A stretch of 64,000 nucleotides of DNA. It comes from Methylophaga sp. Its GTDB lineage: Bacteria; Pseudomonadota; Gammaproteobacteria; Nitrosococcales; Methylophagaceae. Below, piece by piece: positions 1 to 7,268 of this stretch. A model generated the notes under the pieces. It was given only the letters and a program-made list of their open reading frames with translations. It had not been told where the DNA came from and made no database searches. The translations under genes and the position numbers were made by a program. How positions within the stretch are numbered: position 1 is the stretch's first letter; each line of letters opens with the position of its first letter. The stretch covers positions 1 through 64,000 of the forward strand of contig NZ_VENF01000007.1 of assembly GCF_009711715.1 (NCBI RefSeq). Direction: 5' to 3'.

Positions 1-59
1 CCTGCTTCGGCCTCTTTCAAAATCCGGATGATTTGTTCTTCTGTAAATCGTTTTTTCAT
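1..59 (-). CDS. IS3-family transposase OrfA, N-terminus (runs off the left edge)
   Basis: The 19 visible codons read MKKRFTEEQIIRILKEAEA, the classic start of the helix-turn-helix OrfA of IS3-family (IS407-like) transposases. OrfA binds the element ends and is normally fused to the DDE-type OrfB by programmed frameshifting. I place the start at 59 because AGGAAG lies six bases upstream; an in-frame ATG at 65 directly abuts that ribosome site and is less likely. Confidence 0.8.
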   Translation of the reverse strand, partial: MKKRFTEEQIIRILKEAEA

Positions 60-127
60 GCTCATCTTCCTTTTCAGTGATGAACATTACTAAGTTATTC
101 GTGGATTAGAAAGCGGGGAGCAGGTCA
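1..127 (-). mobile_element. IS3-family insertion sequence, one end only
   Basis: The minus strand begins at 127 with TGACCTGCTCCCC, an end typical of IS3-family elements, followed by about 60 bp of leader and an OrfA start codon at 59. The rest of the element lies left of the window, so its other end, its OrfB and any target duplication cannot be seen. The terminal TGA also acts as a stop codon for the gene it interrupts (125-256). Confidence 0.8.
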
Positions 128-256
128 ATACTTATTAGGAATGGTGTCTGGAGGCAATATGTATAGACCCGCGATTAGTAACATGCCTGGTAAGAGCTGA
201 CCTATTATCTCAAAGAAGAATTTCTCAATTGCAGGTATGAGGTTATCAGTATTCAT
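125..256 (-). pseudogene. Membrane protein gene truncated by the IS3 insertion
   Basis: An ATG at 256 lies 23 bp after the sspD stop on the same strand. It opens a 43-codon frame that runs straight into the IS end, where the IS terminal TGA stops it. The predicted peptide starts MNTDNLIPAIEKFFFEII and continues into a hydrophobic helix (GQLLPGMLLIAGLYIL). It therefore looks like the first membrane segment of a longer protein co-transcribed with sspBCD. I do not recognise the family; it does not resemble the start of the restriction effector SspE (DUF262/DUF1524). The remainder should lie beyond the IS, outside the window. Confidence 0.6.
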
Positions 257-279
257 CAATGGTCCAGTATTGTGTTTTT

Positions 280-1125
280 TTATTTATGACAAGCAATACA
301 AACTTTTGATTGGCCATACATTTCATCAATATCCAACGGCTCACGATTTGGACGTAAAGGATCTTCTACATTGCCTTTTCTTTTGTTGAATCGAATAACT
401 CTCTCTTCATGAGCTTTTTTAATTTCTTCGACTCGCCCAGGTTGCTCGAGCTCTTCAAGTGATTCACCCTGACTCCATGTAAAAGGAGAACCATGCTCGA
501 TAGCATTCTTTTCATATGCTTTCGCATCCTCGAAAGCATCAGGGTGATGCTCTTTTAGTCTTACCCATTCAATTTTTTGTTGGAAAAAGCAGAATGTGCA
601 GCCACTGCGGCTACGCCAACTGTAATATTCAGGTAAACCTAGTCCAGCCCCTTCCAAAATGTCGTTTACCCCATCTTTATCGATACCAGCATCTTTGAAA
701 GGAAGCTTGATAATTAAGTTGTCATGGTTGGATGCATAGCCTTCACGGTATTCTTCATCGCCTCTGATAGCAACATAGCTATAAATAGTGAGATTCTTGT
801 CCTCCAGCATGGGGCGAACCCATTGCTCAAATGGACGTAATTTTAGCTGCCTGGTGCACCAGCGAGTTTGTGGTGAAGGTAAAAAGTCATTGTATTGCTT
901 TAACCAAAAGTCAAAGTCTCTATCAGGGTTTAAGCGAAGGATGGGCTGACCCAGGAACCCCTCTAGGCGACCTAGGTATTCGTAAACTTCAGGTAATTCT
1001 TTTCCGGTGTCAGTAAAAAAATAATCGATCTTCAACTCTGGATATTGTTGCCGCATATAAACAGCTAATGCAGCACTGTCACGTCCACCTGAGAGCCCAA
1101 GCACATGTTTCTCTTTCTGAGACAT
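280..1125 (-). CDS. sspD: SspD/DndC-like ATP pyrophosphatase (DNA phosphorothioation)
   Basis: A 281-residue PAPS-reductase/adenine-nucleotide alpha-hydrolase protein. The PP-loop signature SGGRDS lies near residue 13, as in DndC and SspD. These enzymes activate the DNA backbone with ATP so that sulfur delivered by the cysteine desulfurase can replace a non-bridging oxygen. Cysteines that could hold an iron-sulfur cluster are visible: WCTRQLK, then SGCTFC at about 175, then CIACHK at the C-terminus. The start codon shares one base with the stop of sspC (TAATG), which implies translational coupling. The neighbours (DUF4007 protein, large ATPase, divergent desulfurase) favour SspD of the single-strand phosphorothioation system over a dnd-cluster DndC. 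Confidence 0.82.
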   Translation of the reverse strand: MSQKEKHVLGLSGGRDSAALAVYMRQQYPELKIDYFFTDTGKELPEVYEYLGRLEGFLGQPILRLNPDRDFDFWLKQYNDFLPSPQTRWCTRQLKLRPFEQWVRPMLEDKNLTIYSYVAIRGDEEYREGYASNHDNLIIKLPFKDAGIDKDGVNDILEGAGLGLPEYYSWRSRSGCTFCFFQQKIEWVRLKEHHPDAFEDAKAYEKNAIEHGSPFTWSQGESLEELEQPGRVEEIKKAHEERVIRFNKRKGNVEDPLRPNREPLDIDEMYGQSKVCIACHK

Positions 1126-4100
1126 TATGACGCTTCCTCTTTGTTCATGGTATGAGTGCTGTCAGTGTTGATATATTTTGTGGAAAGTTGAGCGAGAGCA
1201 GCTAAAACAACGTTCTTGTCGAGATTTTTATTGGCTTCCAGGTTTATAGCACTGGAGAACTGTTCCACAAGCGCATCAACAACTTCCTTGTCTGTATCTG
1301 CAACAGAAAACTCTTCAATAATAGGTGTGGTACCCCCATTATTTCCAAGCATGATAGCCATCGCTTGTCTTTTTTCTGAGCGACCTTTGACACGAGTAAA
1401 CATCTCTGCCCGGATGAACTTCTGTGATAACTCGGCAAGCTCGACCGCTGCTCTATCTAAGTCCATATCTACCCAGTCTCGAGGAGGCTTGTTTGCTGCT
1501 AAACTGGCAACTCCCTCAAAGCTAGCTCTATCAGTATTAAACAGAGAGAGCCTGCCAACAAAAGCATCTAATCTAAAGTCTCCGGCAATATCTCTTACGT
1601 TTTCAGCTCGCGCTTGAAGTTCAGAAATGGCTTGTGCTGAGTCATTCGGAACCAACAACTCTGAGAGCATCTGTTCACGTAACCTCTGGAGCATGGAAGG
1701 ATAGGCACTAACTAACTCTTCAAGTCCTTCTTTGACGGCAGTGACGGCTGCAACAATGTCAGAGTTATTTGCTTTGGTAGGATCTTTGCCTAAAACTGCT
1801 GGAATATCATCAAACAAAAACTTATTGGGATCTTTTGCACGTTTGAAAAGCTCTCTAACGTGAACTGCATTTTTCGATAGACGGTTAGTTCGTTTAGACC
1901 AATTAGGTATTTGGTCGTAAACAGCTACCAGACCACGAGCAACATCCAAAGGCTCAAAATGCTCAAGAGTGGCATAAGGGTCTAGCTCTTTTACGATATC
2001 GGCTAAGCCAGACAGCAGTTCCTTAGATAATTCCGACAAGTCCATCCATCGAATTTGAATAGCGCTAGCATCTTTGGCTAAGTACTCTACATCGACATCA
2101 TCAAAATTGGGCCGAAATATTCCTTCTCTGTAAATTGCGAGATTCTCTTTTTCAGAGAGTATGAAGGCTACAGCCAGAACTGGCATAACGCCTTTTTTCA
2201 AGCCGTATGGTGTCGAGGCCCATTTATCAAATATTTCTGAGATAGATATGGGCCTATCGGCATTCTCTTTGATGTATTCGAGGGTGACCTTCCAAAGTGG
2301 AGATAAGTTAGCTTCATTTTTCTCTTCGGGAGACACAAATATCCAAGAACTCCCTTTTGCTTTGTATAGACCTGTGTACTCAAGTAACGATGCAAACAAA
2401 CCACCTTCAGCGGGGAAACCCTCTATACCGAGTCGTGGTAAGCCATTGTTTAGAACCATTCGCCTCAGCAAGTTGTTTTGCGCGGCGATAGCGCTTCCAG
2501 ACGGTTTTTCTCTATTCAGGAGCTCATTTTTGAGCTTTGGTGAAAGACGGAATTGCTCTGTTGCTATAGATGATGCTAGGTGATTCAGCTCAGACAACCG
2601 CAGTTTTTGAGGTTTTTCGTCTCTCCTGAACCAATCACAACTATCGAAAGCCTGCTCTAATTCATATTCCAAAATTGATTGAAGTTCGATAAGGCGAGCA
2701 TCAACCTCTCGACGTGCAACAGAATCGCCAGCTAATTTCTCATCATGACTAATTTTTTCTACAGCAAAAAGCTCTTGTGCAAGAGGGATAATATTCCACG
2801 ACCGCTCAGAGAGACCTACAACAACGTCTTCCCTCGTGTTAGCAGCTTGTTGGCAGAGCTCTAGTGATAATTCTTTCTTTTCTTCCTGCGTTGGAATAGC
2901 GATAAGAAACTGACCGATAGCTCCCCGATTTTCAGAAGTTTTTGATACGTATTCTTGAATGTCTTTGACTGGAACAATATTGACATCAAACCAACGTAAG
3001 GCGCCAGTTTCGTGATAATGGCGTTTGGCGACTATCGGATGAACATTTGCAAGTGACTTAAGGCGGTCGAAGTTCACATCTGATAGCTCATTGAGAGCTT
3101 CTCGAATAGCTTTTTCTATATCAAAATCACTGCCAGCAAATATGGCATAAGAACCGATAAACTTTTTATAGAGTGTGAAAGACCATTTATGTAGATCTGA
3201 TAGTGCTTTTTCGATGCGATGAGACTCAACACTCAGAAGGCAAGAGCTAAGCGTTTCTTTGTTGGCAACAATCCCAGATCTTTCTCTGAACAAATCAATT
3301 ACTGCAATAGATTTGAGTAGCCTTATATGTGTGTCTTCACCACCGATCAGTTCACACCGCTCTATGGCTTCAACAGCTGTGGCCCATCTATGACTATCAG
3401 TAGATGCGAGTATAGAGGGCTCAAGGTTAGTTCTCAGGTAGTCCCAAAGTAGGTCTGGGCTATATAAATGCTCTCCAGTAGCCCGTTTAAGGAAGTCCTG
3501 GAGACCGTATGGCTCAACGGAGTTCAAGAAGCCAAAGATGCTCCGCTGATTCTGGCCAAAACGCCTTCTTGATATTGGACCAAGTAAACTCACTACAATT
3601 GGGTGAAGTGGCCAGCACTCGGTGTATAAATTCGAGTAAAGCGATGCTTCATCAGGTCGCTCGCGTCTTGTAATGTTAGCGATAGTTTCAGCGATAGCTG
3701 AAAAGCCATCAGGAATTGAATCTGCCTCAATTGCCTTAGAGATGAGATGAATTTGCTCTTCTCCAGCAATATCAACAATCTGATCGACGAAACGCCCTTG
3801 AATTTTGGTCCACTCATCTCGTGCCTCATAGGACAGCCGCCTAGCATAATCTTCAAATGCTTGGTGAAGAACACCAACGACCACAAGCTGGCCATTACTT
3901 CTATTGGCGGCTTCAGCGATTTCTTGTAAAACAAATACATCCGATCCATTTCGGACTGATGCTTCGAGAACTTTGCCTAATTCATCAATATAAATAACAA
4001 GCCCACCATGCTTGTTAGAATTTGATTGGGCAATCTCAAGCAGTCTCTTTATAAGTGAGCGTTCGTTCCAGCCTCCGCGTGGTTGTTTACTAACAAAACC

Positions 4101-4505
4101 ATGCTCTTGTAGCGCTTCACCAAGGATGTTGAGCACAGAATCTCTTCTTCCAACTGCAGGTAATACTTGCCAACCCTCAGTACCTTTTGGGAAAGCTTTG
4201 TTAAAGGTCTGAACGAGTTCATTTCCAAAGATTTCGGTGGCAGACTTTGTTAATTTTTGGTCATTACTTAAAAGTGTGTTCATTGCAACGACAAGGCTAG
4301 ACTTACCGCTTCCGTATGGGCCTGTCCAAGTGAAAGCACCATGCTTATTTTCAATTACATGATGCGCCATCGAGGTGAGAACTTTCTTTGACGACTCTGG
4401 GCAGATGTAGCCCTCAATTGCTGATACTTGGTTTAGGTCTGAATCAATTCGAATTGAGCGTTGGAAGCGTCTGGAAATTTGCACTCGAGTATCTAGAGTC
4501 TTCAT
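1125..4505 (-). CDS. sspC: SspC-like large P-loop ATPase of the phosphorothioation system
   Basis: A 1126-residue protein with one clear ATP-binding core. Walker A is GPYGSGKSS at about residue 61-69 and Walker B is GLVIYIDELGK at about 168-178. The long C-terminal part has no motif I can name. Its place between a DUF4007 gene and a PP-loop gene, with a 4-bp ATGA overlap with sspB and a 1-bp overlap with sspD, matches the SspBCD cassette, in which SspC supplies ATPase activity to the modification complex. Base composition is AT-rich relative to the genes right of 7200, fitting a horizontally acquired module. An unrelated ATPase is possible in principle, but the three-gene context makes the assignment strong. 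Confidence 0.8.
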   Translation of the reverse strand: MKTLDTRVQISRRFQRSIRIDSDLNQVSAIEGYICPESSKKVLTSMAHHVIENKHGAFTWTGPYGSGKSSLVVAMNTLLSNDQKLTKSATEIFGNELVQTFNKAFPKGTEGWQVLPAVGRRDSVLNILGEALQEHGFVSKQPRGGWNERSLIKRLLEIAQSNSNKHGGLVIYIDELGKVLEASVRNGSDVFVLQEIAEAANRSNGQLVVVGVLHQAFEDYARRLSYEARDEWTKIQGRFVDQIVDIAGEEQIHLISKAIEADSIPDGFSAIAETIANITRRERPDEASLYSNLYTECWPLHPIVVSLLGPISRRRFGQNQRSIFGFLNSVEPYGLQDFLKRATGEHLYSPDLLWDYLRTNLEPSILASTDSHRWATAVEAIERCELIGGEDTHIRLLKSIAVIDLFRERSGIVANKETLSSCLLSVESHRIEKALSDLHKWSFTLYKKFIGSYAIFAGSDFDIEKAIREALNELSDVNFDRLKSLANVHPIVAKRHYHETGALRWFDVNIVPVKDIQEYVSKTSENRGAIGQFLIAIPTQEEKKELSLELCQQAANTREDVVVGLSERSWNIIPLAQELFAVEKISHDEKLAGDSVARREVDARLIELQSILEYELEQAFDSCDWFRRDEKPQKLRLSELNHLASSIATEQFRLSPKLKNELLNREKPSGSAIAAQNNLLRRMVLNNGLPRLGIEGFPAEGGLFASLLEYTGLYKAKGSSWIFVSPEEKNEANLSPLWKVTLEYIKENADRPISISEIFDKWASTPYGLKKGVMPVLAVAFILSEKENLAIYREGIFRPNFDDVDVEYLAKDASAIQIRWMDLSELSKELLSGLADIVKELDPYATLEHFEPLDVARGLVAVYDQIPNWSKRTNRLSKNAVHVRELFKRAKDPNKFLFDDIPAVLGKDPTKANNSDIVAAVTAVKEGLEELVSAYPSMLQRLREQMLSELLVPNDSAQAISELQARAENVRDIAGDFRLDAFVGRLSLFNTDRASFEGVASLAANKPPRDWVDMDLDRAAVELAELSQKFIRAEMFTRVKGRSEKRQAMAIMLGNNGGTTPIIEEFSVADTDKEVVDALVEQFSSAINLEANKNLDKNVVLAALAQLSTKYINTDSTHTMNKEEAS

Positions 4506-5458
4506 GCGGTATGACTCCTAGACTGGGCATCGAAAGCTGTTATTAAAAATCCAAATTTCATGTTTTCATCGAGTTTAGTTGTTCTTATTACTTGCTTGAG
4601 TCCAGCAGTCTCAGACCAACGAAGTTTACCGTTGGTGATCTCCTGAAGCATGATCAAACGATCGATTACGTCATTGTCGTTTAAGGCAAATACTTTTCCG
4701 GGGCTACTTGGCTGGTGTGTTATAGCCTCAAAAGATAGAGAAGAAGAGTCTGGGAAGTGACTAAGCCAATAATCAATTAATGCATAAACAAAAATATCAT
4801 CTCTGAGAGAAGACTTCGGACCTCGAACTATCCGAAAACTGCTCTTACTACTTGCCTTAATAAGGCCCAACTCAGTCAACGGCGATTCTAAGGAGTCATC
4901 ATTGTTAGATTTAACTGTAGGCAAGCGAGACACATAGGTTCTTATGAAGCAGCCGACGTCATTTTTTAGCGTTTTGCTAGCGACTCGAGACCATTGGTGT
5001 TCACTCACTTGTCTTTCTAACTTGTCGACAAGTTCTTCCCGTTCAAATTTATTTCCGACGAAATAATTAAAGAACCAGAACCACGTGGTCAGTTTATCGT
5101 TGCGTGCTAGGTGCCAATGAATCAGCCATAAAGAAGAAGGGCTTTCCATATATGGATCAAGGCCGTTCTCTGCAAAGAGAAGTTGGCCAAATTTGGTAGT
5201 CTCTACTTTATTGGTGCCAACTTCCTCAATGACATCACAAAGTTTTGCCCAATGACGCATGGAGCTGACCATGTTTTTACCGACTCCAAACTCTGCGATG
5301 GCATCGTCTCCCCAACATTTTTGACGATTGTTTTCTTGATTTTCAGTTTGAGAAACTCTGTCGAAGACCTTTTTTAACCATCCGTATCTAAGTGGGAAAG
5401 TCTCATGGCCTGAAAACTGAGGTTGGTAATTATCTTGAAAGGTTGGCACTCTAGCCAT
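4502..5458 (-). CDS. sspB: SspB-like DUF4007 protein (DNA nickase of the Ssp system)
   Basis: A 318-residue DUF4007 protein. The family hallmark is present in the N-terminus as FSGHETFPLRYGWLKKVFD followed by an EFGVGKNMVSSMRHW stretch. SspB in the described SspABCD system nicks DNA and so permits single-strand phosphorothioation. That role is carried over here from the family, not shown by the sequence. It is the first gene of the minus-strand operon. Its leader holds one of two matching inverted repeats (5474-5492) ending about 15 bp before the start codon, so expression is probably controlled there. Confidence 0.8.
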   Translation of the reverse strand: MARVPTFQDNYQPQFSGHETFPLRYGWLKKVFDRVSQTENQENNRQKCWGDDAIAEFGVGKNMVSSMRHWAKLCDVIEEVGTNKVETTKFGQLLFAENGLDPYMESPSSLWLIHWHLARNDKLTTWFWFFNYFVGNKFEREELVDKLERQVSEHQWSRVASKTLKNDVGCFIRTYVSRLPTVKSNNDDSLESPLTELGLIKASSKSSFRIVRGPKSSLRDDIFVYALIDYWLSHFPDSSSLSFEAITHQPSSPGKVFALNDNDVIDRLIMLQEITNGKLRWSETAGLKQVIRTTKLDENMKFGFLITAFDAQSRSHTA

Positions 5459-5473
5459 TGGTGATCTTTCCCT

Positions 5474-5492
5474 ACTGGATGTTTCGTCCAGG
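5474..5492. promoter_or_regulatory. Operator-like inverted repeat, copy 1 (sspB leader)
   Basis: The sequence is ACTGG-N9-CCAGG, with CGT just before the second arm. It matches the repeat at 5528-5546 in arm sequence, spacing and length (19 bp). It lies in the sspB leader, overlapping the region just upstream of its ribosome-binding site, a position suited to repression. The binding protein is unknown. Confidence 0.5.
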
Positions 5493-5494
5493 TG

Positions 5495-5523
5495 ACTCTA
5501 GTATAGCGATATACTAATGTCAA
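5495..5523 (-). promoter_or_regulatory. Divergent ssp promoter region with a perfect TAGTATA palindrome
   Basis: On the minus strand TTGACA (5523-5518) is followed after 17 bp by TAGAGT (5500-5495), a reasonable sigma70 promoter for sspBCD. Between them sits a perfect inverted repeat, TAGTATA-GCGA-TATACTA (5499-5516). It puts a TATACT hexamer on both strands, so the sspA promoter may overlap on the plus strand, although no good -35 box is visible for it. Confidence 0.5.
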
Positions 5524-5527
5524 TTTT

Positions 5528-5546
5528 ACTGGTCGTAGCGTCCAGT
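5528..5546. promoter_or_regulatory. Operator-like inverted repeat, copy 2 (sspA side)
   Basis: The sequence is ACTGG-TCGTAGCGT-CCAGT, a 19-bp inverted repeat of the same design as copy 1 and 54 bp away from it. The two copies flank the divergent ssp promoter region, an arrangement typical of a repressor that controls both transcripts. No transcription-factor gene is visible nearby. Confidence 0.5.
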
Positions 5547-5602
5547 AAGGTATTGATTTATACGCAAATAAACATAACTTTATCTATAAGTTGCTGATAA
5601 AT

Positions 5603-6769
5603 ATGGAAATAAAGAAACCCATCTATATGGATTACCAAGCCACAACTCCAGTAGCCACAGAGGTTTTGGAAAAAATGTTGCCGTATTTCACGGACAACTT
5701 TGGAAATCCGCACTCCTCAGATCACATCTATGGATGGAAAAGTGCAGAGGCAGTTGAATTAGCGGCTGTGCAAGTGTCAGACATGATTGGTGTAGATAAA
5801 GATGAAATCATCTTTACCTCAGGAGCATCAGAGTCAAATAATTTGGCTCTTTTTGGCCTAGCAAGGTCTGAGTTATTAAAAGGCGGGAAGAGAAGACGAA
5901 TAATCATCAGTGCCATCGAACACAAGTGTGTTATTGATTCAGCTCGTAAACTTCAGTCTGAATATGACTTTCAAATCGATGTCGTTGGCGTAGATGAGGA
6001 TGGACTAGTTCGTATTAGTGAACTTGAATCTCTGCTTGATAATGATGTCTTGCTAGTTTCAATTATGGCTGTAAATAATGAAGTGGGTACCATTCAAAAC
6101 GTCAATAAAATTAGTGGACTGCTCAAGTCATCAAATATTTTATTTCACAGTGACTGTGCTCAAGCTCCATTAGCGATGGATATGGCTAACTTTGGAACGG
6201 AAACTGATTTACTTAGTCTTTCAGCACACAAGATATATGGCCCTAAAGGAATTGGTGCTTTATACATTCGGCGTGATCTCAAAAATCAGATTGAGCCACT
6301 CATAAATGGGGGAGGACAACAATACGGTTTACGCTCCGGTACTGTCCCAACGCCACTATGTGTAGGCATGGGCTATGCCTGCGGTTTAGTTAATGATGGT
6401 GAATTTGAACAAAAAAAAATAGCGCTTCAAGAAAAGCGAGATTATTTCATTGAGCGTTTATTCAACCTGCATTCTGCCAGAGTTTCAGTGAATGGAGCTG
6501 TTGGAGAACAACGTCATCCAGGTAATGTGAATGTACGGTTTGAAGGGGTGAACGCCCATGACCTTCTGAATAGACTTCAACCCATATTGGCTGCATCGAC
6601 AGGATCAGCATGCAACTCTGGCATTATTGAGTCTTCATATGTATTGAAAGCATTAGGGCTCTCGCCGGAAGAAGCGGAGTCTTCTGTAAGATTCAGTTTG
6701 GGATTTGAGACATCCCGAAATGACATCGATTATGTCATCGCATCATTGAAGCAAAAAATTCACATTTAA
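5603..6769 (+). CDS. sspA: SspA/DndA-like cysteine desulfurase
   Basis: A 388-residue class V aminotransferase of the NifS/IscS type that takes sulfur from L-cysteine as an enzyme persulfide. The PLP lysine is visible in SLSAHKIYGPKG (about residue 206-217) and the catalytic cysteine in STGSACNSG (about residue 332-340). I chose the ATG at 5603; a TTG four codons upstream is also open. The gene is divergent from sspBCD and shares a control region with it, which ties it to phosphorothioation rather than to general Fe-S assembly; no iscR, iscU or iscA is adjacent. The symbol is unrelated to stringent starvation protein A. Confidence 0.85.
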   Translation: MEIKKPIYMDYQATTPVATEVLEKMLPYFTDNFGNPHSSDHIYGWKSAEAVELAAVQVSDMIGVDKDEIIFTSGASESNNLALFGLARSELLKGGKRRRIIISAIEHKCVIDSARKLQSEYDFQIDVVGVDEDGLVRISELESLLDNDVLLVSIMAVNNEVGTIQNVNKISGLLKSSNILFHSDCAQAPLAMDMANFGTETDLLSLSAHKIYGPKGIGALYIRRDLKNQIEPLINGGGQQYGLRSGTVPTPLCVGMGYACGLVNDGEFEQKKIALQEKRDYFIERLFNLHSARVSVNGAVGEQRHPGNVNVRFEGVNAHDLLNRLQPILAASTGSACNSGIIESSYVLKALGLSPEEAESSVRFSLGFETSRNDIDYVIASLKQKIHI

Positions 6770-6905
6770 AGTACCACAGATAATCGACTGTTCTCGGTTA
6801 CTGAGAATCGTATTTATCTAAAATATACCCACCTGAAAGATAGAACATAGATATGCGGCTAATGTTCATTGAATAAGTCGAGCTTTCAAAGTCCAGGTAT
6901 GACTT

Positions 6906-6932
6906 GGCACGAACTAGGCACAGAATGGGCAC
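6906..6932. repeat. Three GGCAC direct repeats with exact 11-bp spacing
   Basis: GGCAC occurs at 6906-6910, 6917-6921 and 6928-6932, so the period is 11 bp, about one helical turn. The array lies 45 bp from the 3' end of the tRNA-Arg gene. Helically phased short repeats beside a tRNA are what arm-type binding sites of tyrosine integrases look like. No integrase gene is in the window, so this reading is inference. Confidence 0.45.
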
Positions 6933-6977
6933 AGGGCGATTTTGGGGTTTTGTGACGGTTTTGGCTGATGGTCAAAA

Positions 6978-7054
6978 TGGCGCGCCCGACAGGACTTGAA
7001 CCTGTGACCCTCGGCTTCGGAAACCGATACTCTATCCAGCTGAGCTACGGGCGC
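6978..7054 (-). tRNA. tRNA-Arg (anticodon CCG)
   Basis: A complete 77-nt cloverleaf is visible. The acceptor stem is GCGCCCG/CGGGCGC, the D arm GCTC...GAGT, the anticodon stem TCGGT/GCCGA with loop TTCCGAA (anticodon CCG, reading CGG), and the T arm ACAGG-TTCAAGT-CCTGT. CCA is encoded. Its 3' end faces the ssp island, the usual polarity for integration into tRNA genes. The most obvious promoter (7198-7203) lies upstream of the truncated copy at 7129-7168, so this gene may depend on read-through or on a weak TAAAAT-type box in the 74-bp spacer. Confidence 0.95.
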
Positions 7055-7109
7055 TTATAAAATTTTGAAACTATTTTAACCTAATTTTGACTGTTGCCCT
7101 TCGTGCCCG

Positions 7110-7131
7110 AAAAAGCGGTGAGTGCCGCCTT
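7110..7131 (-). terminator. Small hairpin with T-run between the two tRNA-Arg copies
   Basis: On the minus strand AAGGCGG-CACTCA-CCGCTTT continues into a five-T run, giving a seven-pair stem (one G-T) like a weak intrinsic terminator. It sits directly after the 5' half-copy of the tRNA and before the intact tRNA, so it could attenuate transcription from the upstream promoter. Confidence 0.35.
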
Positions 7132-7168
7132 CGGAAACCGATACTCTATCCAGCTGAGCTACGGGCGC
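7129..7168 (-). pseudogene. Duplicated 5' half of tRNA-Arg(CCG), 40 bp
   Basis: These 40 bp are identical to 7015-7054 of the intact tRNA. They run from the tRNA 5' end exactly through the anticodon loop and then diverge. No 3' half follows, so it cannot fold as a tRNA. The breakpoint in the anticodon loop is a known crossover place for tRNA-targeting integrases, so this may be an attachment-site relic. A partial tandem duplication is the alternative. Confidence 0.75.
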
Positions 7169-7189
7169 ATATTGATGAATATCAATCAG

Positions 7190-7203
7190 AGCGGCAGATT
7201 ATA
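7190..7203 (-). promoter_or_regulatory. Probable tRNA-Arg promoter (-10 TATAAT, GC-rich discriminator)
   Basis: On the minus strand TATAAT (7203-7198) is followed by CTGCCGC, a GC-rich discriminator typical of stringently controlled stable-RNA promoters. It is about 30 bp upstream of the truncated tRNA copy. A convincing -35 box is not evident. Confidence 0.45.
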
Positions 7204-7268
7204 CGTATTTTGACACCGTTCTGCATCAAAAGATGGGCTATGCCGGGACACTAACCCGGCAACCACTT

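Noticed and set aside
6898..6954. Short frame starting MTWHELGTEWAQG beside the tRNA
   Set aside because: Only 18 codons, built from the phased GGCAC repeats; better explained as a binding-site array than a gene.
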